DNA from: Chara braunii
Taxonomy: Eukaryota; Streptophyta; Charophyceae; Charales; Characeae
Direction: 5' to 3'
Length of the DNA stretch: 30,306 nt
Assembly: GCA_003427395.1 (NCBI GenBank)
Contig: BFEA01000493.1
Span: 1,088,015-1,118,320 of the forward strand
Positions within the stretch are counted from its first letter, which is position 1. Each line of letters opens with the position of its first letter. The translations under genes and the position numbers were made by a program. The notes beneath the pieces were generated by a model. It saw only the letters and a list, made by a program, of their open reading frames with translations. It was not told where the DNA came from and did no database searches. Of this stretch, positions 1 through 9,459 are shown piece after piece.

Positions 1-250
1 AACATGGGCTTGCTTTAGTCACACCACTTGCCCACTTGCCTGCACCACTTGACCACTTGCCAACCTTCTAGAAGGACTGCAGCTAGCCTTCTAATCTACA
101 AGTCTACGGATCGAATCCTGGCTACCTATAGACCTACGACAGACCTACCTACCACTGGTGGTTCTACAGGTCGCAGGTTCAACTCTTCGAGTTGACGCAG
201 GTATTGTACACAGGTAAGTTGGGGAACTAGGGATCGAGCCCTGGGATCTG
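1..250. repeat. tRNA-like (SINE-type) fragments
   Basis: No gene is visible here. The stretch contains three short motifs that resemble the B box and T arm of tRNA genes, near 107-125, 170-190 and 226-245; for example, a run of the GGTTCAACTC type stands at about 176-185. The preceding text (150-175) resembles part of an anticodon arm. Together they suggest fragments of tRNA-derived short interspersed elements, but no complete tRNA cloverleaf can be folded and no A box is clear. An alternative is chance similarity in a low-complexity region rich in CTAC and ACCTAC words. Confidence 0.25.
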
Positions 251-307
251 CCTCAGCTACCACGAATTGGTGAATACCGTTTCAAAACAAACGGCAAAAA
301 TAAAAAT

Positions 308-802
308 TGAAAAAACAAGACAAACATGAAGGGCACACTGAAACCATTCAGATATTGGATTTCGTGCTTGGAGGCAATGATTAAGCAATGAGCTTCAATG
401 CATCATGCTTTGATCACCCGAGAGATTGTACCCGGGTTGGTCGGCATGCAAACCCCCTTGAGCTTCGGCTTGTGGTTGATGTGACTGGGTACACCGGGTC
501 ATGGCTGTATGTAATGTACTGACCATGCTGGGGTGGGGTGAAGTGCTCATCTCGGGCCTTAACTTTCATCCCATCTCACTTTGCCTTGTGGTAAGCATTC
601 TGATTTTCAATCAGCAGGTTGCAGGTTCATTGCCTGGAGGGAGCGATTGCGATTTTCAGATATTGGATTTCGCGCTTGGAGGCAATGATTAAGCAATGAT
701 TAAGCAATGAGCATTCATTTTTCTCATTCTTCTTTTAACTTCCCCTTCACCGTGCCTCTCACGTACAAGGCTCGCCACGTTGATGAAGTTGAGTGTGAGC
801 TG
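308..802 (+). repeat. interspersed repeat, copy 1, split by an insertion of about 380 bp
   Basis: Positions 308-333 and 715-802 match 19681-19795 at roughly 85-90% identity, but there the two halves are separated by only about 4 bases. Here about 380 bases (334-714) lie between them. The inserted part is the SINE-like dimer annotated separately. The repeat itself is not recognised. Its right half includes a run resembling CTCACGTACAAGGCTC followed by TTGATGAAGTTGAG, and shows no convincing coding potential. The other copy acts as an empty-site allele of the insertion. Confidence 0.6.
347..712 (+). repeat. SINE-like element with tRNA-like head, flanked by direct repeats (copy 1)
   Basis: A body (about 420-580) is followed by a tRNA-like segment (585-640): an A-box-like GTGGTAAGC, an anticodon-arm-like CTGA/TCAG stem and a T-arm-like GCAGGTTCATTGCCTG. 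The whole is bordered by direct repeats of about 45 bp at 347-391 and 655-710. The second repeat carries an extra 11-bp duplication (TGATTAAGCAA twice). The body resembles 17543-17690 (shared words GACTGGGTACAC, AGTGCTCATCT, CTTAACTTTCA). The arrangement suggests a dimer in which the flanking repeats are parts of two units. No open reading frame of interest lies inside it. Confidence 0.5.
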
Positions 803-1062
803 CCCCCATCCCCGTGTGCCATAACAGCCCACTTGTACACTGTCAGAAAGAGGCAGAGTGAAGGGGGAGGGGATAAACACCGGGAGGAGAGATGGAGAGC
901 AGACAAACAAGGAACAAGGGAAAGTATGGAGTGTGGAGTGAAGATGAAGGCAAAAGAGGATAAGAAAAGGCTCAAGAATGAGTCTGTCCTTGACGACAGA
1001 GAGGACATACATTGTAAGGATGAGGTGGATGAACACATGGAAGACCTAGCCGAGCATTCTCA
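803..1062. other. unassigned, purine-rich on the + strand
   Basis: This is an A/G-rich stretch on the + strand. A frame is open through it, but it codes only for a Lys/Glu/Arg-rich sequence of low complexity and starts inside the interspersed repeat. I see no domain, promoter or RNA here. Confidence 0.3.
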
Positions 1063-2014
1063 GTGCAACAATTTCCACGACGGCTGGCATTAAACATGCC
1101 CACCATACACCCCCGACAAATGGCATGTCGATTGCACGCCAAAATGAAGAAAGAACGGTCACCACAAAGCATACCTTCTCAAAAGCTAGCAACATCTACC
1201 TATGAGAGGGAGTTATATGCTCTATTTACGTACGTGAAACACTGGTAGCATTACCTGCATGGTAGACATATTGAAGTCAAAGGCCAACCATGAGACATTC
1301 CAATGGATTCAGATTGTCACATCCATTTGATGCATGGAAGAGATGGATGCAATTCTTTGGCATTCTGACAATCAAATGGATCACAGACAGCACATCCTTT
1401 CGATGCACTGAAGAGGTGGATGCAATTGATTAACGTGTTTGACTCCACCGCGCAACACCAATAAATTTTCCAGCTATTTTGATCCGACACGGTCGTTAAC
1501 GTGCCGGGTCCTGTGAGGCTCGACCTACCAAACGGAAAAGGGTGGCGATGTCAAACAAAAAAAATGATTTTGGGTCTGCATCTGTTCAACAAAACTTGCG
1601 TACGTCAAAAATCAACATGAGAAAAAGAGGCTCAAAATTACTATTGGTGTAATGCACCCACCAAAAAGGAAAGCTTAAACCACCAGTACATACCCCCAGC
1701 CAACTTGAGAATCACAATTGGACCTCTCCGGACGGAAAGGCTCCGGCAACCAGACCAAAATGGCTGGTGGCACCAGCCAAAACTAAAACAAAAACACAAC
1801 ACAGGTGTTTCGGCAAAACTTTGCGCGCAGTTGGAACCCGCCTTGCACAAAAGCGACACAAATGGTTGCTGATGCACTATCCAAAATAGTTGACTTCCTA
1901 GGTTCTATAGCAAGTATAAGAAACCGCGTTCGACATATCCGATTGTATATCAGTAGGCAATGGATGGCTTATGCAAGGCACAATATCCTTTGCGAGATCA
2001 TTAGGTGCCTCTAA
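1063..2014 (+). pseudogene. decayed Ty3/gypsy pol relic (RNase H and downstream region)
   Basis: Two blocks on the + strand match the RNase H part of Ty3/gypsy pol. The first (about 1170-1290) encodes SQKL, then STYERELYAL and KHW, a stop at 1246-1248, and HYLHGRHIEV; this is the family pattern around the RNase H Glu and the following helix. The second (about 1850-1890) encodes ATQMVADALS, the usual end of the RNase H domain before the integrase. Between them about 550 bases are unrelated or diverged, including a tandem repeat (1318-1426) and an isolated TIR-like end at 1675-1689. The family assignment rests on recognisable motifs only. No LTR of this relic is visible. It is distinct from the large element that starts at 2197. 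Confidence 0.6.
1318..1426. repeat. two imperfect tandem copies of about 37 bp
   Basis: The run starting CACATCCATTTGATGCA at 1318-1354 is repeated at 1390-1426 with about five differences, spaced by about 72 bases. It lies inside the decayed pol relic and explains part of the extra length there. Confidence 0.65.
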
Positions 2015-2196
2015 AGAAATGATATGATCACTAGAGGTGAGTTACTGTGCAAAATGGTCAACGATTGTTGTATAGGATAGGTGAGGGGTCATTCCTTAGC
2101 GACGATGGCCCTCCAAACCCCTGAAGCGATTCATAACTAATTCCAAAAGCTCTAGTAAACGAGTTAGGTAGTACCATAGCGGGTAGGTGCTGAGGA
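2015..2196. other. flank between pol relic and LTR element
   Basis: Nothing recognisable here. It is the left flank of the LTR retrotransposon. The bases next to the LTR (AGGA at 2193-2196) match GGGA after the 3' LTR at three of four positions, which is too weak to call a target site duplication. Confidence 0.3.
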
Positions 2197-4460
2197 TGTG
2201 ACGCGCCAACTTCCGGACCTGCGCCATATTCCAACCCCCCCCCCTCTCTTTTTCGAATTTTTGTTGTCTTACAAACAGGCTAAAGAGGGCCCTTTTTGTA
2301 TTTCCATGAATTAATGCGCATTGTTCATGATCAGGGAGGCCCCGTCCTTCTCAGGACCTTCGTCATTTTGGGCCGCTTTTTGGAATTCCATCTTTTGAAA
2401 TTTGAAAAATACATGGGAAATGATCGTGCCTTAGCGAGCGCGCTAGGAATTTGGGTCGACGGTTAGGAATTCCAGAATGAGCAAAACATGATGTGTCCTT
2501 TTTTGTGCATGAATGTGCTCGACTTCGGCTTGGAAACTCTCGGAATTTTCGTATGAATCTGAATAGGTATAGGACTTTTTCCCGTGCTCGCTCTACGTGC
2601 GGATATGGTACTTTTCAATTTTGAATTAGCTGTCACGGTCTCAGTGCCCTTTTTGCCTCCGCGTCGGCGCCATGCATGCGAACCTCCCCTCCCCGCTTCC
2701 CTCGCTACCTTCGACAATCTCTTCTTCGTGCTCACGCTCCTTCTCTCTCTGTAACCGTTTTCCATCTCTCCCTCGCCTCGCACGCCTTTTCTCTTTCTTG
2801 ATCGTTTGAATCTTGGTTCCATTTCACGCTATCCTTCGCGCTCTTCTTCTTCCCACTCTAAACCTTGTGCCAGAATACCCTGTCGATTTCCTCCTCCTCA
2901 CCTCTAGCCAAGGAGACGCGCCGTGTAAGAAGGATATTCTTGTTACATGACGATTCTGATAAGCTACGACTAGGCTCTGAAGGATCGACATGGATTTCCT
3001 CGAGCGATTATCCCCGAGCTTTCCCTTACCCCTCCCCACCTCGGCCTTAATCCTTCCTAGCATCTATTTCCTTTTCCTCAACTATAAATTCCGCAAGCGC
3101 AAATCTCTCTCTCAACTTATCGGCCAACTTCCAGGAAGTAGTGGCTAGATGGTACGTGTGATGTGCAACTCGAAAAGTCCTGACGAGCTGACTGTAGTCT
3201 TGCCGGCTATGCGCTGGATCGCCCGACGGACTGTGGGATCCTAGCAAGACCGTGCAGAGACCGAGTCGGCGGGGTGACGATCGCTATGGTGGGAGTAGCA
3301 CGTAACGACAAGGATCGTCAGTTCCTGTGCGAGGATCGTAACCAGAAGTTGAGTGAATGTATGGCCCGGGGCCACTGTGGAATTTCAGGGCGGATGCGCC
3401 TCTTTTTGCTTCAAGTCTAGTTTTCGAGCGTGAGTTTCGTTCACACAGCATTTAAGCCGGAATTTCTTGTCAAGGTCATCGGACTTTCTTATCACATTTT
3501 GCCTTCTTCTCTCTTCTGATCTGTCTCTCCTCCCTCGCACCTCATTTCTGTTATATTTCTGCTATAATGGATGGACTATGATGATTTCTCTCTTCTCACT
3601 TTGATACGTGCATGCAGTGGATTGCGCCTGAGGACTTGTGTGAGCATGACAGGGATGTTGATTCATGGATCTGATGAAATGCGGGATTGGATTGGCTGAA
3701 TGAAGGACGCATGATAAGGAAGGATCTTGTGCTTTGCCCTTTTGCCATGTGGACCGAGTGCCCCAATCCGACTGGGCACCGACTTCCCGTGCCTCCGCCG
3801 CACCCCTTCCCGTACAACAAGGAAAGGACGTGTATGCGAGTGAGGTGTACGAGAAGTCGTCGCCAAGATCGACGGGAGTTGTTACTTTCCACCTGAGACC
3901 CGGTGCTCCGGATTCGTTGGTGCAGGATTCGTAATTATCGATACACACTTTTCGCCTTATTCCCGTGGGCGGTAGTGGCGCCTCATTGGCCTAGCACTTT
4001 GTGTAGCGACTGTCATCGCACTGAGCGTTACCGAGCCAAAGGCTTCCATTACCGCATACGTGGCAAGGACGAACGCAAGGAGAGAGCCACTCGATTGAGG
4101 CCCTCCACGTTGGATTCAGAGTTAAGTAGTGAACGCCGACGGGACCTCATCCGAAAACGGGTGTGTACCCTCCCCCTTTCATTCGAAATGTAGGGCAACG
4201 GTTCGCTGGGAAGTACAGCGATACTTTTCGGATTGAATTCCCCATCGTCGTGAGCCCCACGAGCGCCTTTTCTCTTAGATCGCGTGGCGACGGACCCCTT
4301 CTTACTAAAGTCCGACCAACACGGGGGATTTCAGTTTCGTCTGTGTCCCCACACTCAATTTTCCCAAAAATCCTTGGCACACCCCATTTTGGTTGTTCTT
4401 CCCGGGCCTTTCCGCGAATCAAAACACTCCGACGGGAAAGCAGCACAGAGCATGAGGTTG
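2197..4460 (+). repeat. 5' LTR
   Basis: Begins TGTGACGCGCC and aligns along its whole length with 13164-15405. It carries a TATA-like TATAAAT at 3083-3089, the best candidate for the promoter that would start the genomic RNA. Relative to the 3' LTR it has extra bases near 2590-2630 and lacks about 31 bases equivalent to 14880-14915. Its last bases, GAGCGTCACA in the 3' LTR, are missing: the sequence passes from GAGGTTG straight into the primer binding site. This looks like a small deletion between TTG repeats. Several open frames cross the LTR, but they are not shared cleanly between the two copies and I do not regard them as genes. Confidence 0.92.
3083..3089 (+). promoter_or_regulatory. TATA-like box in 5' LTR
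   Basis: TATAAAT in the context CAACTATAAATTCCGC, conserved at 13991-13997 in the 3' LTR although surrounding bases differ. It is followed after about 20-30 bases by a CT-rich run (TCTCTCTCTCAAC), a plausible initiator. The role is inferred from position and conservation only. Confidence 0.45.
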
Positions 4461-5681
4461 GTATCGAAGCCAACACGTGTCGGTTCTGACATTAGTAAGA
4501 CGAGTTGGCGAGAGGAAGACCCACCAACCGATCTAATCGGCAGAGTGCTCCCGTCACTCGACAAAGGTCCACAGAAACTCGACCAGAGATGCCCATGGGC
4601 CATAGCTGAGGCCAATGGACCGGCTCCTCGGGTAATGGTAAGTATTCCCGCCACTTTTCTGTTTTATGCCAATCATACTCATCCCGAGGAATGGCTCGAA
4701 ACCGTACAAGCTCAGAGGTATGGCGTTGAGGATCTTCCTCGTGTCATCACCCTGCTCCTCAGGAACACCGCTCATGATTGGTTTAGAAGGCACACGTGGG
4801 TGGATCGGGATACCTTCAAGAGAGCGTTCCTAGCAAGATTTGACGAAGTCAGTGAGGATGTTGCATGGTTTGTGCTGAAAACCCGTCCCCAGGAGCCTGG
4901 AGAGTTGCTACCCGACTTTGTGGATCGGTTTCAAACAGCGTTAGATAAATCGGCAGGGAGGAAAACGCCGCTCAAGATTTGTTCATCGATCATCTCCACA
5001 ACCCAGTGCTAAAAGCAAAACTACAGAAAAAGGTTCCGGCAAAGACGAACCAATTACCTGCTATTATTGCTAAAGCAATTGAACCAGATTTACTGGATAC
5101 TCGCAAGTATATTAGTCAGGGGGATGGAGACATTTCAAACACGATATAGGATATGGCTGCCAAGCCACGTTCGTGACTCATATCCGTGGGGCAATTCTAC
5201 CATCGCCCCGATCACGATTATCAGGACGAACCCTCCCAGGACCCAGCTTCGCGTCTCCTTTTTTCTGTCCCCCCCGCTCCTCCAAAGATGGTACTTGTAA
5301 ACATTGTCATGCCTCAGTCGACTGCGTCAGTACCAATCACCAACCTGCATTCCCGCTTAAATGATTCATACCGCCACTACGCGACAATCTGAGTGGATGA
5401 ACAATCTGATTCAAACGTAGAATTGTCAGATGGATCGATTAGAGTAGATCTTCACGAAACTAATGAGTACTAACTTAAGTTCTCCGTGTCCCGCCCCTCC
5501 TTCGTATCCCTTGCTGACTTCTCCTCCCGCTCCCGGACAAGCTCCCCCTGCCCCACATCATGCGGCCAACCCATCTGGCAAGATTGAATGCTACCACTGT
5601 AAGCAACCCAGACACTTTGCACGGGATTGCTTCCTGCCGAAGCGCAATCAACCTTCGCCTACCCCGCGCCTGTCGCCATGA
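4452..5681 (+). pseudogene. gag: gag polyprotein remnant with CCHC zinc knuckle
   Basis: The N-terminal part (4452-5012) reads in one frame and contains the capsid-like region of the retrotransposon gag family, with HPEEWLETVQAQ, AHDWFRR and TFKRAFLARF as landmarks. A frameshift near 4970 moves the sequence into another frame (about 4976-5392), which carries stops. A second shift leads to 5463-5681, where IECYHCKQPRHFARDC forms a CX2CX4HX4C zinc knuckle typical of nucleocapsid. A Pro/Ser-rich linker precedes the knuckle. The ATG at 4452 overlaps the LTR/primer-site boundary and is in frame, but the original start is uncertain. Gag would package the genomic RNA; this copy cannot make a full protein. 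Confidence 0.85.
4459..4472 (+). other. primer binding site (initiator Met tRNA type)
   Basis: TGGTATCGAAGCCA directly follows the 5' LTR. It matches 12 of 14 bases of TGGTATCAGAGCCA, the common plant LTR-element site complementary to the 3' end of initiator methionine tRNA. Reverse transcription would start here. The two mismatches fit an aged copy. Confidence 0.75.
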
Positions 5682-6100
5682 AGCAAGGACGGGTGGCCAC
5701 GCTGTTAGAAGTAGCAAGAGATAGGGAGCCTAGCCCTTCCCATCCAGACCCTTCTTCTTCGCCCGAACCCATCACATCCACTTCGGGATCATCGTTCGAA
5801 GCGGCCGATGTCGTTGATCCGACAGAGTACCTCCGATTAGCGGGACTGATCGGAACAATCCGACCTAGCAAAGACGAGCTTGAATGTGTTGAACGGGGAT
5901 CAAAACCCGGTCCTCGGATTGGAACAGAAGAAATCGACGTGAACAGAAGAAATCGATGTCCTACAGACTCTTAAACAGTTGGATATCCGAGTTCCTATCC
6001 AGTAGGTCATTTGCTAACCATATTCGAAGTTGCGAATGATGAAATTCTTCAGCAATGCTAGAAGAATCAGAAATGATTCACGTACCAACGCGTTCAGAGG
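5682..6100 (+). pseudogene. gag-protease linker with 19-bp duplication
   Basis: The frame continuing from 5627 to about 5974 codes for a Ser/Pro-rich linker and then a short folded-looking part (TEYLRLAGLIGTI). At 5922-5959 a 19-base run (GAACAGAAGAAATCGACGT) occurs twice in tandem with one difference. Nineteen is not a multiple of three, so this duplication shifts the frame and ends it soon after. The linker has no recognised domain. Confidence 0.5.
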
Positions 6101-6946
6101 ATGTTGAAGAAGAAGAAGGACGAAGAAGCTGAATCGGCCTCTCCTCCACCGGAACCAGTATCCACCGCGAAAGTGCCAGACGTACCTGAAATTGCTCGGG
6201 TTGCCACCATCTCGTATGCAGAGAAGGATTACTTTGTTCACGTTCGATCGGTTTTGTGGAAGAGTGCAGAATGTGACTGCGAAGTGTGGGGTAAAGCGTT
6301 CAATGCTCTCGTCGATACCGGATCCTCTATTGTGGCAATGTCCTTGGAAACCGTCTGAAAAATTGGATGATTAAACTCGATCTTTCCATTGCCCGGAAAA
6401 GACAACTACGTCTCTGTTGATGAGGAAACCATGAATATAGTAGGAATTATTGAGAATGTAGTTGGACGAGTGCATGTCCTGGTTAACGCGTTAGTAATCG
6501 ATGTGCAGTCATACTCACTACTGTTGGGATTACCTTGGGCGTCGATGGTTGTGGGTGCCCGAATACATTTCGATTCCAAACAGCTTATCCTTACACACAC
6601 GGGAGGAAAGCCTCAGACTGTTCTATTGCGAGTATCCAGTCCATCGCCGAGAAAGAATCCCAGCCTCACTAACTCGAAGTTCGAGATAGGAATGATCCAA
6701 GTCCCGAGTCAAGAAGAATATTCTTCCGAAAGCAGCGACGAGGACCGACGCCCTTCCGATGCTGATGAATATGACGAACGGGATTACGCTGAACTATTAA
6801 ATCATATGCCCACCGAAGAGGAATGGAGTTGGTTGATCGAGTTGTTCGTTCACGAGGCTAAAGAGGAATTCCGGATGATTCCAATTACCACGCGAACGTT
6901 TGGTCTAAACACAGAAAGAAGCGAGCTTAACTCTTCTCCACTGTGA
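6101..6946 (+). pseudogene. retropepsin-like aspartic protease remnant
   Basis: The frame holds NALVDTGSSIVAMS; DTG at 6314-6322 is the active-site triad of the retroviral-type aspartic protease. Stops at 6356-6358 and 6374-6376 interrupt the frame, which then resumes and contains SLLLGLPWASM (about 6518-6550), the usual hydrophobic LLG.PW landmark of plant Ty3 proteases. Beyond it comes an acidic Glu/Asp/Ser-rich tail to 6946 with no known domain. The enzyme would cleave the polyprotein during particle maturation. The DTG is intact, but the chain is broken in this copy. Confidence 0.82.
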
Positions 6947-7547
6947 TATTTTCTCACACAAACACAGGTCCCAGCAACATCGTTTCTTGGAGAGCCCATT
7001 TGCAAACTTCAGATATGGCTGACTTCTTGGAACCTCCTCGTACTTTGTACGAGGGCGCGCTTTCATTACGAGAAAGATATCAGCAGATGAATCAATACCT
7101 CGATCTTTTCGTCTCTCCGCCCAGACCATTGCTTGCGCCAGGCGCTATGATTGCATTAATTAGGCAAGCGGCCGAAGCTCCGATCGACGATGTTCCCAAC
7201 CTAACGTAGGAAATGGCGGAACTAACTGGGTTGAAAATCGCAGCAAGGGCCACTGACCCCGAGTCCGATGTCGAAGCTAAGGAAACTGAGATGATTAGCC
7301 CGGCTGAATCACAGATGCTCGCCACTGTTTTTTCGATCCGGACTAGCAGCTCTATGTTCTTCAGCATAGAGGGCAAACGACCAATAGGGCTTGATTGGAT
7401 CGACATACGACTTGACATTTTTGGCAACAGACCAACGATCACCTTGCCCGGTCACGTTCCCAGAGAGATCCGCAAATCCTTAATCGATGTGTTGCATGGA
7501 TATGCTGTGGTATTGAGTGTGCACGATACGATATTGGGAGGTCGAAC
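6947..7547 (+). pseudogene. protease-RT spacer of pol, unknown fold
   Basis: The frame runs from 6943 to 7551 with a stop at about 7207-7209. The encoded sequence is not one I recognise. It includes TLYEGALSLRERYQQMNQYL, then a region ending PREIRKSLIDVLHGYAVVLS shortly before RT. That last segment resembles the stretch that normally precedes the RT domain in Ty3 pol. Nothing catalytic is visible. Confidence 0.45.
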
Positions 7548-8938
7548 GTGATCGAACATGCAATCCTCACTGGGAATCATCTACCGATTATAGCTGCACT
7601 CCCTCCGCCGCAACAACTTGCCGCATTCCAGAGAGTAAAGTAGTTCCGAGTTCGAAGCTAATGGATGGATTGAGCCCGCCATCGGACCTTGATCATTCCC
7701 TGTGGTAATTGTACCCAAGAAAGCGGGAGGGATTCATATATGCATTGATAACCGAAAGTTGAATGACATAACGATTAAGGATGTGTATCCCCTCCCCTGG
7801 ATTGATGAATTGTTGGATGCTATTGGGCGTGCTCGATTTTTCAGCAAGTTTGATGTCCGCCACAGGTTCCACCATCTCCTCATTCAAAAGGAAGATCACC
7901 CGAAAATGACCTTCGTTCTTTTCAAGGGGACTTGGCAGTGGATTCGATGCCCGATGGGAATTTGCAATGCCCCAGCCATGTTTCAGTGCGCGATGAATAT
8001 GGCTTTCCAAAACTTCGTGCGAAAAACACGGTTGGCGCAGAGCATTATTAACTAATGTGTGATTGTATATATGGATGATATCCTGGTGTATTCAAGTACC
8101 TATGAGGGGCACGTGCAACACATTGAGTGGACATTGCATGCATCGAAGGACGCTGGATAACTTTTTCCTCACGAAGATCTCCTTCCTTGGCCACGTGGTC
8201 ACGGACAAGGGTTTGCAGCCAGAGCTTCAGAAGGTAGCAGCCGTGAAAGACGCGCCGGTGCCAACGTCAGTGACACAAGTGCGCGCCTTTTTGGGACTGA
8301 CATCGTACTATCGGAGGTTTATCAAGGGGTTTGCAGCGATTGCAGGACCACGCACAAACTTATTGAAAAAAGATCAGTCGTTGATCTGGACCCCACAGTG
8401 CGATCGGGCCTTTCGAGAACTTAAGGCGACTCTGATCTCAGCCCCGGTCCTCATAAAACTGGACCCGGAAAAACCTTTTGTTCTCATCACCGATTGGCAG
8501 CCCGAGGCGATCTTGGCCTAGGTGGGACCTGATGGCCTGGAACACGTGGTGGAATACGCGTCTAAATTGGTACCTTCCTGCAAGCGGAACTACTCCGCTC
8601 CAACAAGAGAATGTTATGCAGCATTGTGGGGAATCAGTCACTTCCGAGCCTTCTTATATGGCCGGAAGTTCACATTGGTGACCGATCATGAGCCACTTCT
8701 GGCCGTGAAGAAGTCCAAGGATTACTCGAGTATGATAGGACGATGGACTACCACGTTGCAGAACATGGACTTTGACATTCGTCATCGGAAACACGAGAAA
8801 CACGGCAACGCGGACGGATCAACACGATTGCATCGCCCCGACAAAGTACCCAGGAGTGAGGAAGTGACACCTTGGCACCACTCGGAACCAAAGGACAAGA
8901 CTCCGTACGGTAAGGTGGAGATCCTTCTGAAGAATTAA
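7548..8938 (+). pseudogene. pol: reverse transcriptase-RNase H remnant (Ty3 type)
   Basis: RT starts near 7548 (EHAILTGNHLP). Landmarks are VIVPKKAGGIHICIDNRKLND (7702 on), FSKFDVRHRFHHLLI (motif A Asp), CPMGICNAPAMFQ (motif B) and YMDDILVYSS (YMDD at 8068-8079, catalytic Asp pair present). Stops at 8053-8055 and near 8158, plus a frameshift, break the chain. The thumb/connection part (FLGLTSYYRRFIKGFA) follows. RNase H follows with FVLITDWQPEA (Asp retained, though the usual TDAS reads TDWQ), a stop at 8519-8521, TRECYAALWGISHFRAFLYG (Glu) and LVTDHEPL (Asp). These enzymes copy the RNA genome to DNA. Family assignment is firm; this copy cannot make a working enzyme. Confidence 0.93.
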
Positions 8939-8976
8939 GCGGATACGTTCTCTCTCTTTCTCTCTATCTTGGAACA

Positions 8977-9459
8977 ATGGCGACCCCTTCTTCTTCTTCT
9001 TCTCTCAGCCCCCCCGTTCCCACTCCCCCTCCGCATTCAAAATTTTTCGCCAATCTCCCTGACAAGTTCTGTTATTTATGCACATGTATTGCACAGGTTT
9101 ATGGGGTAGACTGCCATGAGTCTGGGTTCACTGACTGGGTAGACTGCGCCACATGTGTCAATCGTGCGCACGACGCGTGCGTTCGATACCAAACGAGTAG
9201 TAAGGCGTGGAAGTGCCCTCTGTGTCGAATGAACAAACTTCCCACGGAGACTCAATTCGAGGCCGCCAGAACTAACGGTCCCGAATACGATGAAAAATAT
9301 CGAAGGGCCGAAGTATGGACGGACAAAATATTATTAGCAGGTCATTGGACCATCTTACTAAGCATGACAGACGTCGAGCAACCGAGAGGTCACGAGATTA
9401 TCGTTGGATCAACGGTCATCTGGAAAAACGTAAAACAGACGGATCGGGATTATGGTTGA
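8977..9459 (+). pseudogene. PHD-finger segment of pol, N-terminal to integrase
   Basis: The ATG at 8977 opens a 160-residue frame after a short CT-rich gap behind RNase H. A Ser/Pro-rich start (residues 1-22) leads to a C4HC3 zinc finger: CYLC (about residue 32), then VDCATC, CVNRAHDAC (CX4HX2C) and WKCPLC about 16 residues on. The Trp two residues before the last Cys pair is a PHD-finger hallmark. PHD fingers read histone H3 tails, so it could steer integration or bind chromatin; this is inference. From about 9363 the neighbouring frame takes over and reads into integrase (RDYRWINGHLEKRK), so the finger and integrase were probably one chain, split here by a frameshift. A RING finger is less likely because of the CX4HX2C spacing and the Trp. 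Confidence 0.75.

Noticed and set aside
707-1093. 128-codon frame on the + strand
   Set aside because: Begins in an interspersed repeat and codes for a Lys/Glu-rich low-complexity chain from purine-rich DNA; no domain.
3562-4193. Several overlapping frames on both strands within the 5' LTR
   Set aside because: The equivalent region of the 3' LTR differs in frame by indels; LTR sequence with no motif.
4636-4643. Splice donor-like ATGGTAAGT in gag
   Set aside because: No matching acceptor and no reason for splicing inside the gag capsid region.
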